This document shows, one piece after another, positions 1 through 10,693 of a stretch of 64,000 nucleotides of DNA. Below the pieces are notes generated by a model that did not search any database, was not told where the DNA came from, and saw only the letters and a program-made list of their open reading frames with translations. Position 1 is the first letter of the stretch; the number at the start of each line of letters is the position of its first letter. The translations under genes were made by a program, and so were the position numbers. Source of the stretch: Sparassis latifolia (Eukaryota; Basidiomycota; Agaricomycetes; Polyporales; Sparassidaceae); contig CM031557.1 in the NCBI GenBank assembly GCA_018466975.1, forward strand, positions 2,108,001-2,172,000, read 5' to 3'.

Positions 1-3000
1 TCAATGACATCCCCAACAAGCGTCCTTTATCAGTCAATGCCGACAATCCGCTTTGTCTGTATACCGATACTTCGTATGGTGCTTCAGCATGTTCACAAAG
101 CAATGGCCCGCTTCGCAAAGGGACTGCGGGCAAATTAATTTGCGGTCGCGTTTCTTAGATATCGCGAGTCTCGAGCGACCGTTCTGACTACACTGTTCCG
201 AAGCAGTTCATGGTCGCGCTGGTGCCTCAACACTCTCCAGGACCGTCGAGAAATCACCTTGCTATTGAAAACACCACCGCGGTGTCCAAACGGTGGAATG
301 TATCTGGTAATGGGGGTCCAGCAATACGGCCGGAATATTGTCCTGTGCCATATTGCGTCTTCCAAGCGATCCTTCAACAGAGCTTCCGGGGCCATTACTG
401 GCACGGGCTGTCTCCTGTGAGTACTTTATTGAGTGCACTTGCGTGATGTGTTGTTACCTCGTGTCATCGGGACTTTTTTACCTCCGCACTAAAGCCATAC
501 ACGCACCATGCAGAGGAATTTCCATACAACTTACGGTCATCTGACGATGTGCTGAAGCACCTTGGGTTATGGGCGGTTCGGACTAGCACGGCCTTCGGCA
601 GACCAGACGACGCCGCCTGGTCTGCGAGCACATACATGGCTAATGAACTTCCGAGAATGATAGCACTGCTCAAGAATATCCGAAGTGAGTACTGCGGTAG
701 CCTGTGCTTCGGTACTTGCTAACATCTCCGGCCAATGTAGTAGACACCTGATCCAACGAATATGCAACCCGTATTATGGGTGAGTAGTTTGTATTGGGTG
801 CTTATGATTTTCGTCGATCCGGCCGAATTTGTAAAGGCTTAGGTCGTTTAACAGTTTCATTCGGTAAAAATCATACTGCAATTCCGCCAGGACCCACCCA
901 CATATGTTTGGAGCATCACAGATTCCTACATCACGGTGCCCGCCCTCCATTACCGGGACCGAAGTATTTACGGAGATTCAACGATTCCAAGGACATCCCT
1001 CATCATATTCTCCTATCTCCGACCCCCTTCAAGGCATATGGTATACATCTATATGATTCCGCGATTCCCAGGTGGTCTGATCGATGAACTGCCATAGAGC
1101 TACTTCACAGAGAAGCCAGAGGTGGACTAGCGGAAGTTCATCCTATGTGTGCGCACATCGCAGCGCGCCCTGGTCATCTGTACTATGACTGGTGATGATT
1201 ATAGGCCATGATCACACTTGTGGCTGAGATGGTGGTTCTGACTGTCCCAAGTGTGGGCCTTTGGCAAGGGCAGCGCACTGCTCTTCGAGGTCACCAGCTT
1301 CATATCGATCATTATGAGCCATGGCAGCACCATAGCAGGGCTCACCCACTGTGATCGTGTTATTGTTAAGCAGACAGAGACCTCCCAGGATGTCGTATGT
1401 AGATCAACTTGCTCTACTCGGGCGCTACTGAGATGTTTGCGCAGGCACACTATTTGTTGAAATGGAGCCATCCTACCGTATGCCTCGAGACGCGCCCTTT
1501 TATGAATAGTCTGCAGTGCGGTCCTTGCTTAGTGCTATGCCAATTCTTTTCGTCTTCGATAATATTTACTGACTTCTGTCATGCAGTCACTCTTGGTTGT
1601 ACTTCTCATCGTGTGGTGCATTTACACGTTGTGAGATAAGGATTAAGGAAAGTAACCACAGTCTATGCTGTGGAGCGCTTCGAAGCGTCTGTTTAATGGT
1701 GCTGAGCGTAAAGTGGTTCCCTTGTGCTGCTTACTGCCCACATTGTTCTTCAGAATGTACTGTCCTTTGACAGTTCACAATTTGAGGGGTTCACTCCGTG
1801 GCCACATATCGATGCATCCTCACTGCTTTCCTGGGCCAATTGGTATTGTGGTCTGTGCGTTAGACAGGCTTTCGCACGTCTTAGAAGTTTGATCTGTATC
1901 GCAGCGATACGTCTCCGTAGTCGTACACGTTTGCTCACCGTCTTCGGAATCATCGATACCCGGAAGAAACGTCAAACTGCACGGGCAAGCCACGTACAGA
2001 TAGGTGAGTAGTCCTCGTGTATTCCTAAGCGTAGGTAAGTATTGTACATACAGAATGCCCGCCATCCATTGATCTACATCGACTAAATCATTTCTTAACA
2101 GGTTTCCCAGCTGTTCCGTGGGTGACCTTCCCACGAGGCCTGAAGCCGAACGAGGCCTGCTCATCTGCATCATCACTAGCGCACTGTGAAGAGTGCATTC
2201 TCTGTGAGTAGGATACAAACCTACCTGGGCAGTGGGACGGTCTTCACGCTGTAGATTAGTCATTAGGCAAGAGCGGAGATAGACGTATGCATATGCTGTG
2301 TGGACTGCACACCTGGGAGAAGGTTTAGGGCTTGGGGCTGGAGAAACCTCGAGGAGCTGGGGCTTGGGGGAGCTGAGGCCGTCATCCTTGGGGCCCTGCC
2401 CGCTCTGGTCTGCGGGCTTGTTCGGGCTGGAAAGTGTCATACATACTGCTGACAGCGTAGACCGGGTGAGCCACCCACCCGTCGTCGAGTTTGACGGCTT
2501 GCATCTTGTCGGGTTCCGGCGTAGTCATGGTTCAGAGTAAGACCTGCGGTCTGAAGGTGGAACCGATAGGTGTATCTATAACGCCCGGCGGCAAGCGTCC
2601 AGAACGAATCCCCGAGAACACTGCCAGATGGAGCGCGCAAAGTTGGCACCGGCGGCTATCGATGATTCCGCATTTTGCATTTTGGTATATTCAACATCAA
2701 ATGGTGCGCCCACAAAGCACCTCTCCTAGGGCGGTTGATTTATCCTGTGGTAGCATCGCAACATGATGGCGGTGGCAGAAAAGAATCTGACCGCAGTGCC
2801 ACAGATGTGGGCTGCCCGGGTTGTAAGCCGTACATAAGCAAAGGCGGCTCCACCCGGTTGTTAAAGCGTCTGCCTCTACAGCTGAGCTCCGGCCATAATG
2901 CACAATGTCACAAAGGTCAGGAGATTTCAGAACTCCAAAAGCTATGCGAATATTTTCTAGGAACCGATACACCTGTCACGAGGGTTGAAATTAATTGCTG

Positions 3001-3084
3001 CTCACGCCGCCATGATCCCACGTTCAAGCGTGCGGCGGTGCAACGTGTCGACATACCTACCGCTTCAAATTCAGCCACCCGAGG
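1..3084. other. unresolved region with exon-like pieces, no supported gene model
   Basis: I could not build a gene here. On the plus strand several stretches read like exons: about 137-418 (open frame containing TVLTTLFRSS and YLVMGVQQYG), about 500-690 (with GRPDDAAWSASTYMANELPR), about 885-1090 (with SITDSYITVPALHYRDRS) and about 1724-2002, which can be spliced with a GTGAGT donor to a short cysteine-containing exon ending near 2213. The minus strand also has a 206-codon open frame at 1820-2440, so coding strand is not settled at the right end. I recognise no family. The left edge cuts whatever gene is here. It could be one degraded gene, or a real multi-exon gene of an unfamiliar family. 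Confidence 0.3.
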
Positions 3085-3091
3085 TATAAAA
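3085..3091 (+). promoter_or_regulatory. TATA box of the WW-domain gene
   Basis: A clean TATAAAA lies about 85 bp upstream of the ATG at 3172, a normal distance for a fungal core promoter. Start site not mapped. Confidence 0.5.
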
Positions 3092-3171
3092 TGGGCGCGG
3101 CTTGAGCTGCTCTATCATCACCCCAGCTTCCCATCCTCGGTCTTCAACAGCATCTCTAAACTTCAGCTTCG

Positions 3172-5204
3172 ATGGAATCGGCGAAAGTTGCGTTCACGCA
3201 GACGGCTACTGAAGAATGTTCCCAATCGCTACGACCCACTACGTCCTCACGGACGAGTAGATATTCTTCGTCGAAACGGTAAGTTTCTTCAACTGATTTC
3301 TGAGCGCTCATGAACTGACGCCTTGGGACCTCCAGCGTAACGCCCGGCCACAAGGCTATCGCACCCGGTCTACAGAGTTATGCCGCTAAGCCAGAGTAAG
3401 CATGCTTTCTTGTCTCACTTAAGTGTTTTGGCTGACCGCCGCCACACCAGACCGGCTTACTTACCAGCGGGATGGTCGGTCCACACGCATCCCGAAGGAC
3501 AGGTCTATTTTTCCTGCGAGTCAGAGATCAGCGTCGTCACCGAAGCGGACCTCTACTCTCACGAGGTACAAGAGAAGATAGCTCACTGGGTGGCCGTGGT
3601 CAACAGTGTTCTTGTCGAACGGAAGATCCACGTCCCCAGGACGGCTGAGCTTTTCCTGGAACTGGACGGCACCGGCGACTCTTGCTTCTATTACCTGGTC
3701 GATCATGCTGCCCGCGTTGAGTTTTGGTTGCAGGAGATCACCACAGATCTCCAGGTTCTACTGGATCTCCCTGAATCAGTGTCGGACTCCCATATGAGTG
3801 AGTCGATGCGATCGAGCGAGGTCTTCTGGTCTGACGGAACCTACCTGTAGGACTCGCGCTGGAGGAGCTGTATTGGACCCATGTTGAATATTTTCCCTCG
3901 CATCATTCGAAGCCCTTGGATCTGTCTGCCGACCAATTGGCCGGTGTCTTTATACATGCACGAACGGGTGAATATCTTCCGTGTCGATCGTCAACAGCAC
4001 CACTCACCTTCTCTGCTGCAGATCAAATGACATCGGATTTCTCGACGTTCCCTTATGACGCAGCTCAATGCGCATGTTTCCTGGATTCCATACGCTCTGC
4101 ACAAGGTATGTTTCTGGCTCTATAACGTTGCCACAGCAGCTCACCTTTCCGCATAGCTTGTATCCCTAGTCCACATTCTGTCTGTGTTCTTGGTGAGCAT
4201 CCTTGTCCATAGCGTTGTCGACGACGTATTCTCAACGGTTACCATCTACTCAGCCCGGCTTTGGGTTGTTGTCGGTGAGCTTCACATTAACCTTACGACC
4301 GGGCCACCCTCTAATATATACTTGTCTCTAGCCCATCATAGATTCATCACACACTTCGGCCAAAAGACTGCACGGTTGTCCCGCGACCAATCGATACTCG
4401 ATACCCCACCAACCCGGCGAGGTTGGCTATTTGCGCTCTGTTCCCGCCTCCTCTTCAGTATTCCGGCTGCATATGCGGAACAACTTGACCTTCTGTATCT
4501 CGACAACTTGGTATATGTGAGCCAGTGGCGAGATGCTATGGCCGCATATCGCGCCGAGTGGAAGCTGTTCGTGTCATGGGTCAGTACTCAGTTACCGCTG
4601 CATTGGATGTGGCACTAATCATCATCTGCTCTTACAGGCGCTGGCCTTGATGATGTGAGCCAAACTGTCGCAGCCCACTGAAAACCTTGTCTGACATACT
4701 TTCGCAGGATCAATACAGTGTCCCTGGTTTCACCGTACGGTTCTTGCGTTATCGCCTGTGTGTCTATCGCGCTGTGTTACATCGCAATACTGTGTGCCGT
4801 CTTCCTTCTCGTGCGGCTACATGGTGCCGCGATGTACATAGCTTCGGACGCGGTGAGTGCCGGTAATGCCCCTCCCTTCTCTTACACCAACTAACATACC
4901 CAACCAATAGGCGACGTATCTCGATGACACCCGCAGGGAACGCATTGGCTTCCAGGCCATCGCGCTCATTTACAGCATGCCGAAGGCCCTCTTTTTGTGG
5001 GCGCTCGGTGTCTCGTCGCTACAAGGCCTGGTATGGGTCAAGGATGCCACTGGTATCTACGTCGCGCTCGCTGTCGTGGGCTTCCTTGGCGTGTGCGCAT
5101 TGCTCGCTCGGACTGTTCCCCTACTGCGACAGCTGTGGGAGGGCTTCTCGAGAATTCTTCCGTGCCGTGGACGTGCTTCGGGCACGGAGCGGTGCGAAGT
5201 GTAG
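3172..5204 (+). CDS. WW-like domain membrane protein, 11 exons, 491 aa
   Basis: Exons: 3172-3278, 3336-3395, 3451-3797, 3851-3967, 4022-4105, 4157-4192, 4254-4274, 4332-4579, 4638-4654, 4708-4852, 4911-5204; all phases agree and the sum is 1476 nt. The protein has a Ser/Thr-rich start, a WW-like motif near residues 60-85 (LPAGW...HPEGQVYF), a conserved middle with FVDHA-like YYLVDHAARVEFW, a DQMTSDFSTFPYDA block, an ARLWVVVAHHRF...HFGQ block and three or four hydrophobic segments in the last 170 residues. From memory this matches a large uncharacterised Agaricomycete family with an N-terminal WW-like module and C-terminal membrane helices. WW modules bind proline-rich ligands, but the second conserved Trp is not seen here, so binding is uncertain. 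The gene looks intact; exon 6 needs the upstream AG at 4155-4156 to keep frame. Function unknown. Confidence 0.8.
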
Positions 5205-5456
5205 AGCGGCGAGCCTGAGTGCTGTACTCATTAGTATGTATGTATCTGTAGATACGACACAAGGAAGTTAATACAAGAAGCTTATCAAGTTGCAGAGTCT
5301 TTCGCGAGGCATTGACGGAGCACAGCAGGAGCAGATTCTAGTTGGGTGTGGCTTGACCGGCTTTATATCTAGGCTCACCGAGGCTAAGTATAGCAGCAGC
5401 TGGGGTTGATAGGCGCTCTAGTGGTTTCAAGGCAATCGGGACGGCCCCCCCCTTCT

Positions 5457-5786
5457 ATCTATGAAAGTCGCTCGCTCAGCGCACTGAAAAGAAAGCCAAG
5501 AACAAAGTGCATTGCATCAGTAAATACGATGAGTATAATATGAGATGACTGGGCAAGGACGGAATGGAGCTACGCATAATCTAGTACTATGACTAGGGCG
5601 AACCAGAGCTGTGGGGAAAGCGACGGAATAGAAAGGCGCGATGAGAAAGGTACTGCAAATAGACGATGAAGGAAAAGGTACAACGAAAACGAGAGTGCGA
5701 ATATAATGGGTGAAGCCCGCTAGGGGCCTTCCGATGCAAAGAACAAAACTCCGGGCGTCAGGAGATCCGAGAAATGAGCGGCGATC
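5457..5786 (-). repeat. split direct repeat B2 (right terminus of the element)
   Basis: Outer copy of the 330-bp B repeat. Identity with the inner copy begins at 5457, which sets the right end of the element. Flanking host DNA has a run of eight C just outside. Confidence 0.9.
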
Positions 5787-6043
5787 GGGCGGGATGGGAA
5801 AGGGAGTGGCGGGTGGGCTCACACCATGCCGTGCGATCAGTGCTGGAGAAAAGGATGCTCCGGAGAAATTGGACTTCGACATCCGCAGGATGAGGGTCGA
5901 GAAAGAGGGGGGGAGACATGTGAAACCGGGAGAAAGCGACGGGGTATGATGGGGGAAAGATAGGGTAAACCATGTACCGCTGAGATGGAATAAAGGGAGG
6001 AGCAGGGCGGATGTGCCAGCTGGTGACTTGGTCGCAGTGTACC

Positions 6044-6763
6044 TCAGGGTCTCGGGTCGCTTGCTGTCTGCTCCTGCAGGTCCTCCTCTGCCAGCGTGTC
6101 CGCGAAAAGCTCTTGATAGTACTGGAGCACTTCCTCTATGTCTGTTGCCTGGGAGAGGGAGGAGCTGGGCTTAGGCCGTGCGGTGTTGTTGTCCCTTGTC
6201 CAGGACTGCTGCAAGAGGAGACGCGAGGGAGGAAGCTCGGGAACGGAGTCCTGGAGGTGATGAAAGGCGACATAGTGGTATATGGAGGTAACAATGTTCA
6301 TTCTCGCCCATTGGATGGGGACGTAGAGGTAGGCACTGGGAGTGCCCTGACCCTGGATCCAAAACTCTATGTTGGAGCGCTCAATTGCTCGAACACTGCA
6401 GATTTTGCCTGAGACAGAAGGGGAGGGAGAACCTCTACGTAGGAGGTGGACGTGTGAGCCAATTCCGACGTGAGGGGTGATGGGGGCTGATACTGCCCAT
6501 ACATCAGGCATAGGGTCCATTGTGGTTTGGGCGAGTAGGTAGGCTTGGACGAACTGGTAGGGAGGAATGGAGGTGGATCTCGAAGTGTTGATGGTGGGCA
6601 GGTGAGACATGGGGAACGATGAGGAAGATTTTGGAGTGAGGGAGCGGGAGTACAGGGGAGGCAGAATAGTTGTGGGCTGCAAGGAGAGGGTTGGACAGAT
6701 CTGTGAAGATATAGGGTTGCAACACGTGTGGCATTTTACGCAATGACCCTTTGGCGATGTCAA
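6044..6763 (-). CDS. accessory ORF of unknown function between A2 and B2
   Basis: A 239-codon open frame on the element's coding strand, in the spacer between A2 and B2. The frame stays open upstream into A2 (to a TAG near 6888), but there is no early ATG; the first in-frame ATG is about 53 codons in. Near the start is a Cys cluster (CVKCHTCC) that could bind metal; the middle is Ser/Pro-rich, followed by a conserved-looking block with AYLYVPIQWARMNIV and YHYVAFHHLQDS, and an acidic end rich in Glu (IEEVLQYYQELF). I recognise no domain. It may be an extra gene carried by this element lineage, or a captured host exon; initiation by splicing from the A repeat is possible. Whether it is translated is not shown. 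Confidence 0.4.
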   Translation of the reverse strand: MTSPKGHCVKCHTCCNPISSQICPTLSLQPTTILPPLYSRSLTPKSSSSFPMSHLPTINTSRSTSIPPYQFVQAYLLAQTTMDPMPDVWAVSAPITPHVGIGSHVHLLRRGSPSPSVSGKICSVRAIERSNIEFWIQGQGTPSAYLYVPIQWARMNIVTSIYHYVAFHHLQDSVPELPPSRLLLQQSWTRDNNTARPKPSSSLSQATDIEEVLQYYQELFADTLAEEDLQEQTASDPRP

Positions 6764-6831
6764 CTGGTTCGAAAATGGAATGTACTTTGGGCGGCGTGGC
6801 AGCGCTGCCGAAATGGGGGTTGGGTGGGTGG

Positions 6832-6984
6832 GAGAAAAGACAGAGAGCAGCGAATCAGGAGTGCTGCGAATGACTGAGCACTAGTGAACGTGGCGGAGGA
6901 CACGAGGTTAGGCGCCCGCTGGTGCTAGTACATAGACCTAACTCTAGGGTTAGGCTCGTACCTCGCCTTTTCCTAGAGCGTCAA
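6832..6984 (-). repeat. split direct repeat A2 (internal copy)
   Basis: Second copy of the 153-bp A repeat. It abuts B1 with a single shared base at 6984, forming the internal complementary junction expected of a PAT/Ngaro-type element. Confidence 0.9.
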
Positions 6985-7313
6985 TCTATGAAAGTCGCTC
7001 GCTCAGCGCACTGAAAAGAAAGCCAAGAACAAAGTGCATTGCATCAGTAAATATGACGAGTATAATATGAGATGACTGGGCAAGGACGGAATGGAGCTAC
7101 GCATAATCTAGTACTATGACTAGGGCGAACCAGAGCTGTGGGGAAAGCGACGGAATAGAAAGGTGCGATGAGAAAGGTACTGCAAATAGACGATGAAGGA
7201 AAAGGTACAACGAAAATGAGAGTGCGAATGTAATGGGTGAAGCCCGCTAGGGGCCTTCCGATGCAAAGAACAAAACTCCGGGCGTCAGGAGATCCGAGAA
7301 ATGAGTGGTGATC
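6984..7313 (-). repeat. split direct repeat B1 (internal copy)
   Basis: A 330-bp sequence repeated at 5457-5786 with seven differences, all transitions and no indels. It lies directly after the recombinase stop in element sense. Confidence 0.9.
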
Positions 7314-7388
7314 CCCTTTACCAGGTAGGAGATCAACGACGCATCAGCACGAGCTCGGATACCCCCAAGACTAGGAGTTGATGCTTAC

Positions 7389-8478
7389 CTAGCGCACAGG
7401 AGGCATGGAGTAGCGCACCAAGGCTTCATGGATTGCGGGGACAGCCTGCATGTAGGGCGCCATTACTTGCGCGTGTTTGCGCAGGTATAGGGTGAAGGTG
7501 TTGCTCTGCCAATGCCCTTTCGACTTTACCACTTCAAATGCGATACCTCGCAGTAAGTACTCGAGAGTACCACCTATGCGAATGCTGTGGCCATGAAGGT
7601 TGTGCGAGAGGTCCTTGCTTGCCCTGCTGACATGTTGGAGGAAAATCTGCCGCGTGAGTGGGCGTGACGACGGTCCGTGCCGGTAAGCGAAGAGGGGAGC
7701 ATCGGCCGGAAGGCAGTTGATGGCGAAATGATTTTCGAGCGCCTGCACCGGGTCTGTGAGACCGTTTTGCCTGGCCCAGAAAATGTCTTCACCGTGTGGG
7801 GCCGCCTTGGTCACAGGGAGGTGGAAGACGGTTTCTTCAAACCCATTTTGATCTCTGGCCACGCGGATGTCCGAACATTTGACGTGTAAAGCGGGATCGA
7901 ACATGGTGAGATTCTGAACTGTTACCTCACCCACCCTGGTGACTGCATAGAAGGCGGTTGTGAGACAGGCCCACACCGCAGTGTCGAGAGGCTCAGAGAG
8001 GGAGAGTTTGCCGTGAATGTGGGCGAGGATTTCGATGGTAAAAGGCTCATGTGGGATGCGTTTCGATGAACTTGGAGTGAGGATGTCTGCAGATTTGAGA
8101 AGGACATCCATCTCGTTCTTCTCCATGATCCAAGGAAGACCGTGCAGGAGATGCCATGCGTGAACACCTGCGATGTAATTTCCGATGGTCTTGCCCGCAT
8201 ATGCCCCGGCAAGAGTTGCGATGAAGGAAGCCATGAGGATAGAGCTAGCAGGGGCACGCTTGCTCTCGGGAATGTCTGCTCTCGGGAATGTCTTTTGTGT
8301 CGCAGAAGATGTGAAAAACTAGCAAACCCGAACCATAGCTCTCGGCTGTGTTTTCTGACCAGGCGAAGGCCGCGACGGCTTCGATACGAGCGATGTCTTC
8401 AGCACTGAGTGAGACGGGGGCACCATGCGCATCAAGCGGCCGCCGCGAGGATGGGGGCTGCCATGAGCGGAGACGTTC
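7389..8478 (-). pseudogene. tyrosine recombinase of the retrotransposon, frameshifted
   Basis: The frame 8234-7389 encodes 281 residues of a DIRS-type tyrosine recombinase. Catalytic features are visible: Arg in the TRVGEV box, HSIRIGG (HxxR), GHW and the Tyr of LYLRKH. The upstream part (frame open from 8478, with PVSLSAEDIARI and ESYGSGLLVFHIFCD) is in another frame. The break is an exact 16-bp tandem duplication at 8261-8292; with only one unit the two parts would be in register. No ATG is seen before the break, so the native start may come from splicing or an overlap with the RNase H frame. This enzyme class joins a circular DNA intermediate into the genome. This copy would be truncated at its N-terminal domain. 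Confidence 0.85.
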
Positions 8479-8593
8479 TCATGCCAGACAATGAGGTCGC
8501 AGCGGGGACGGCAGAGGAGTGAGGCCCACATTGTATGGTTGAGGTCGGCGATGAGCGGGGCTGTGAGCAGGTAACAGCGCATTGAGACGTCGG

Positions 8594-10693
8594 CTAGTCG
8601 TCCCAGTAAGAACCGTGCCAGAGGAGCTCGTCGCTCTGGCGGTCGCGTTCAAAGTTGAGTGAAGCGCGCTCTGCGGCTGGCCTGTCAATGTATACTTTGG
8701 CGAGGGGAGCGATGCGGCGGCCTTGTTGGAGGAGGTGACGCTCGGCTGAGGTTGGGGGGGCGTTGAAATCGACGAGGAAGGGGTGTAGCTCGGGAGGAAT
8801 CTCGATGGCGGGAAGAAGGGGAAGGGACTTGGGATAGATGCCACGGGATGGTGCATCTGCTGGGTTGCTTTGGCTGGGAACGTACCTGGTGTGGATGGAG
8901 GAGCCGGCATCACCAAGAAGGGAGTGTAAACGCCGGAAGATGAGATTGACCTGACGATTGCGGCTGCGTCCATTCCACCATCCCTCGACGACGCCCTTGT
9001 TGTCTCCGTAGACCTTGAGGTGGCGGGGGAAGGAGGGGACTGTGAGGAGGAGGCGTACGAGGAGCTCGAAGCCGACGGCTTCGGCCCAGCCAATGTCCCG
9101 AAGATCTCTTTTCCAGTCTGGTAGGAGGCGCCACGCGCGCCATTGCTCACCGATGACGACACCAATGTCAACACCCGAGCTTGCATCGGAGTAAGCATGG
9201 ACGTCGGCCAGTTCGCAGGGGCCTGGGATTGGTCTGGATAAGGTTGGTTGGCTGAGTGCTCTTGTCCACCATTCGAGATCTGTAGTGGTGCCAGAAGGTG
9301 GATGGAGAAGCTTGAAAGGACAGTTACTGAAGAGGCCCAGCATGGCTTCCAGGTTGGTGAGGTAAGCACGTCCCGCGGTAGCGACCAAGGATGCATGGAG
9401 CAGTTTGCCGTATAGCTTCTGGACATCGAGCAGGGAGTGCGTGCGGGAACGCGACCAGTCCTCAATCGCCGCGTGATATTTTGCTGCCTTGGCCGGAGGA
9501 ATGGCCACGGTACGTGTTTCGAGATCCCAGGAGAAACCTGTGAATGGGAAGCATAAACTGAAAGGGATGTCCTTCTCCTGTTTCCAGGGGATGCCCAGAT
9601 GCGAGGAGATTGAATCGATATCATCAAGGTTATAAGTGAAATGAGCATCATGGTCTGAGCGAGGGGATCACTGTGAAAGGTCTCGCAGAGGCCATGCCAT
9701 GTCCTCATCGAACTCATCTGTCCTCCCATCGGGCAATAGATCCCCGCCGAACCAGAAACGTCCTCCCGTGTGGTGTTGACCGCCATGAGCTTCGATGCGA
9801 GTGCACCATTCCTCGCGCCTGTGATTGTAATCAGCGAGGTGAGAGCGAAGTAGTCGTATAAAAATGTGGTCATCCACCCACTTAGAAAGCAGGCCGATGC
9901 CTTTGGAACGCATGATGTCTGCTCCCGCATCTGCGACACTGCCATATACGCCTGCATTGGATGTGACACCGAAGGCGACGCTGGTGTCGAGAGCGAATTC
10001 GTCACCCTCGGATAGATGGACAATGGTACCGGGCCACTGCGATGAGGCAAGAGGAATGATACGATAGGCTTCGGAGACATCATGGACTGCGCCTTCAGAG
10101 CCCGGGGGAACGCGCCAACATAGCAAGGAAAAGGCTGTGAAGGTTCCCCAGGTACACGGGTAATTATCTGAGTCAATATGATAGTTGATAGATGTATAGA
10201 CAGCAGAAGGAGTGCGCGGAAAGGAAAAATTTTGGACAAGACGAAAAACACCTGGTTTGTGAGGTTTCGGCATGAGAGACAGTGGAGAGGATTGGAAAGG
10301 ACCGATGAGAGATTCGACGGTTGCGCGCGACATGGGTCCGAGGTAGCGGCCTTGCTGCAGCTCGTGTCGCACGATGTTTTGAAAAGTGGCATTGTGCTCC
10401 AAAAGGGTGTGACTATTGGGAGGCGTGTTGGTGAAAGGAATGGGTTTGATTCCCACGTCGAAGCCATGTCTGATAGAGTGTACGATGAAAGGATACCGCG
10501 TGAGCAAACCTGAATCTGATAGCAGCTCGTGCCATCCTTCAGCTCGAAGAGGGGTGAGAGGATGGAAGCGTCTCTGCAAAATGGCATTGATGAGCGCAGT
10601 GAGATGAGTCTCCACATCCCGAGCACTCGTGACGATGGCTCTTTGATGTACAAGATCGGGGACGTTGCCAATCGGTACAGATGGTGATGCCAT
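8594..10693 (-). pseudogene. reverse transcriptase-RNase H of the retrotransposon, one in-frame TGA
   Basis: One continuous frame from 10744 (first ATG at 10693) to the stop at 8594 is broken only by a TGA at 9670-9668. The upstream half is a reverse transcriptase with SSPLSLMPKPHKPGVFRLV, a DVSEAYRIIPL block and KWVDDH at the catalytic YxDD position. The downstream half reads from LDDIDSISSHLGIPW through a DIRS-type RNase H with AYSDASSG, VYGDNKGVVEGWW and NPADAPSRG carrying the acidic residues. The 53 codons between the TGA and the next annotated start are open and family-like, so the TGA looks like a point lesion and not a domain boundary. Readthrough cannot be excluded. The start of this frame overlaps the end of gag by about 155 nt. 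Confidence 0.85.

Noticed and set aside
1820..2440. 206-codon minus-strand frame
   Set aside because: Pro/Ser-rich start followed by unrelated composition; a plus-strand splice model uses part of the same DNA. Left unresolved.
5457..7313. the two 330-bp B copies taken as LTRs of a small LTR element
   Set aside because: The A repeat shows the same spacing logic with the other end, and the recombinase identifies a DIRS/Ngaro-class element with split repeats.
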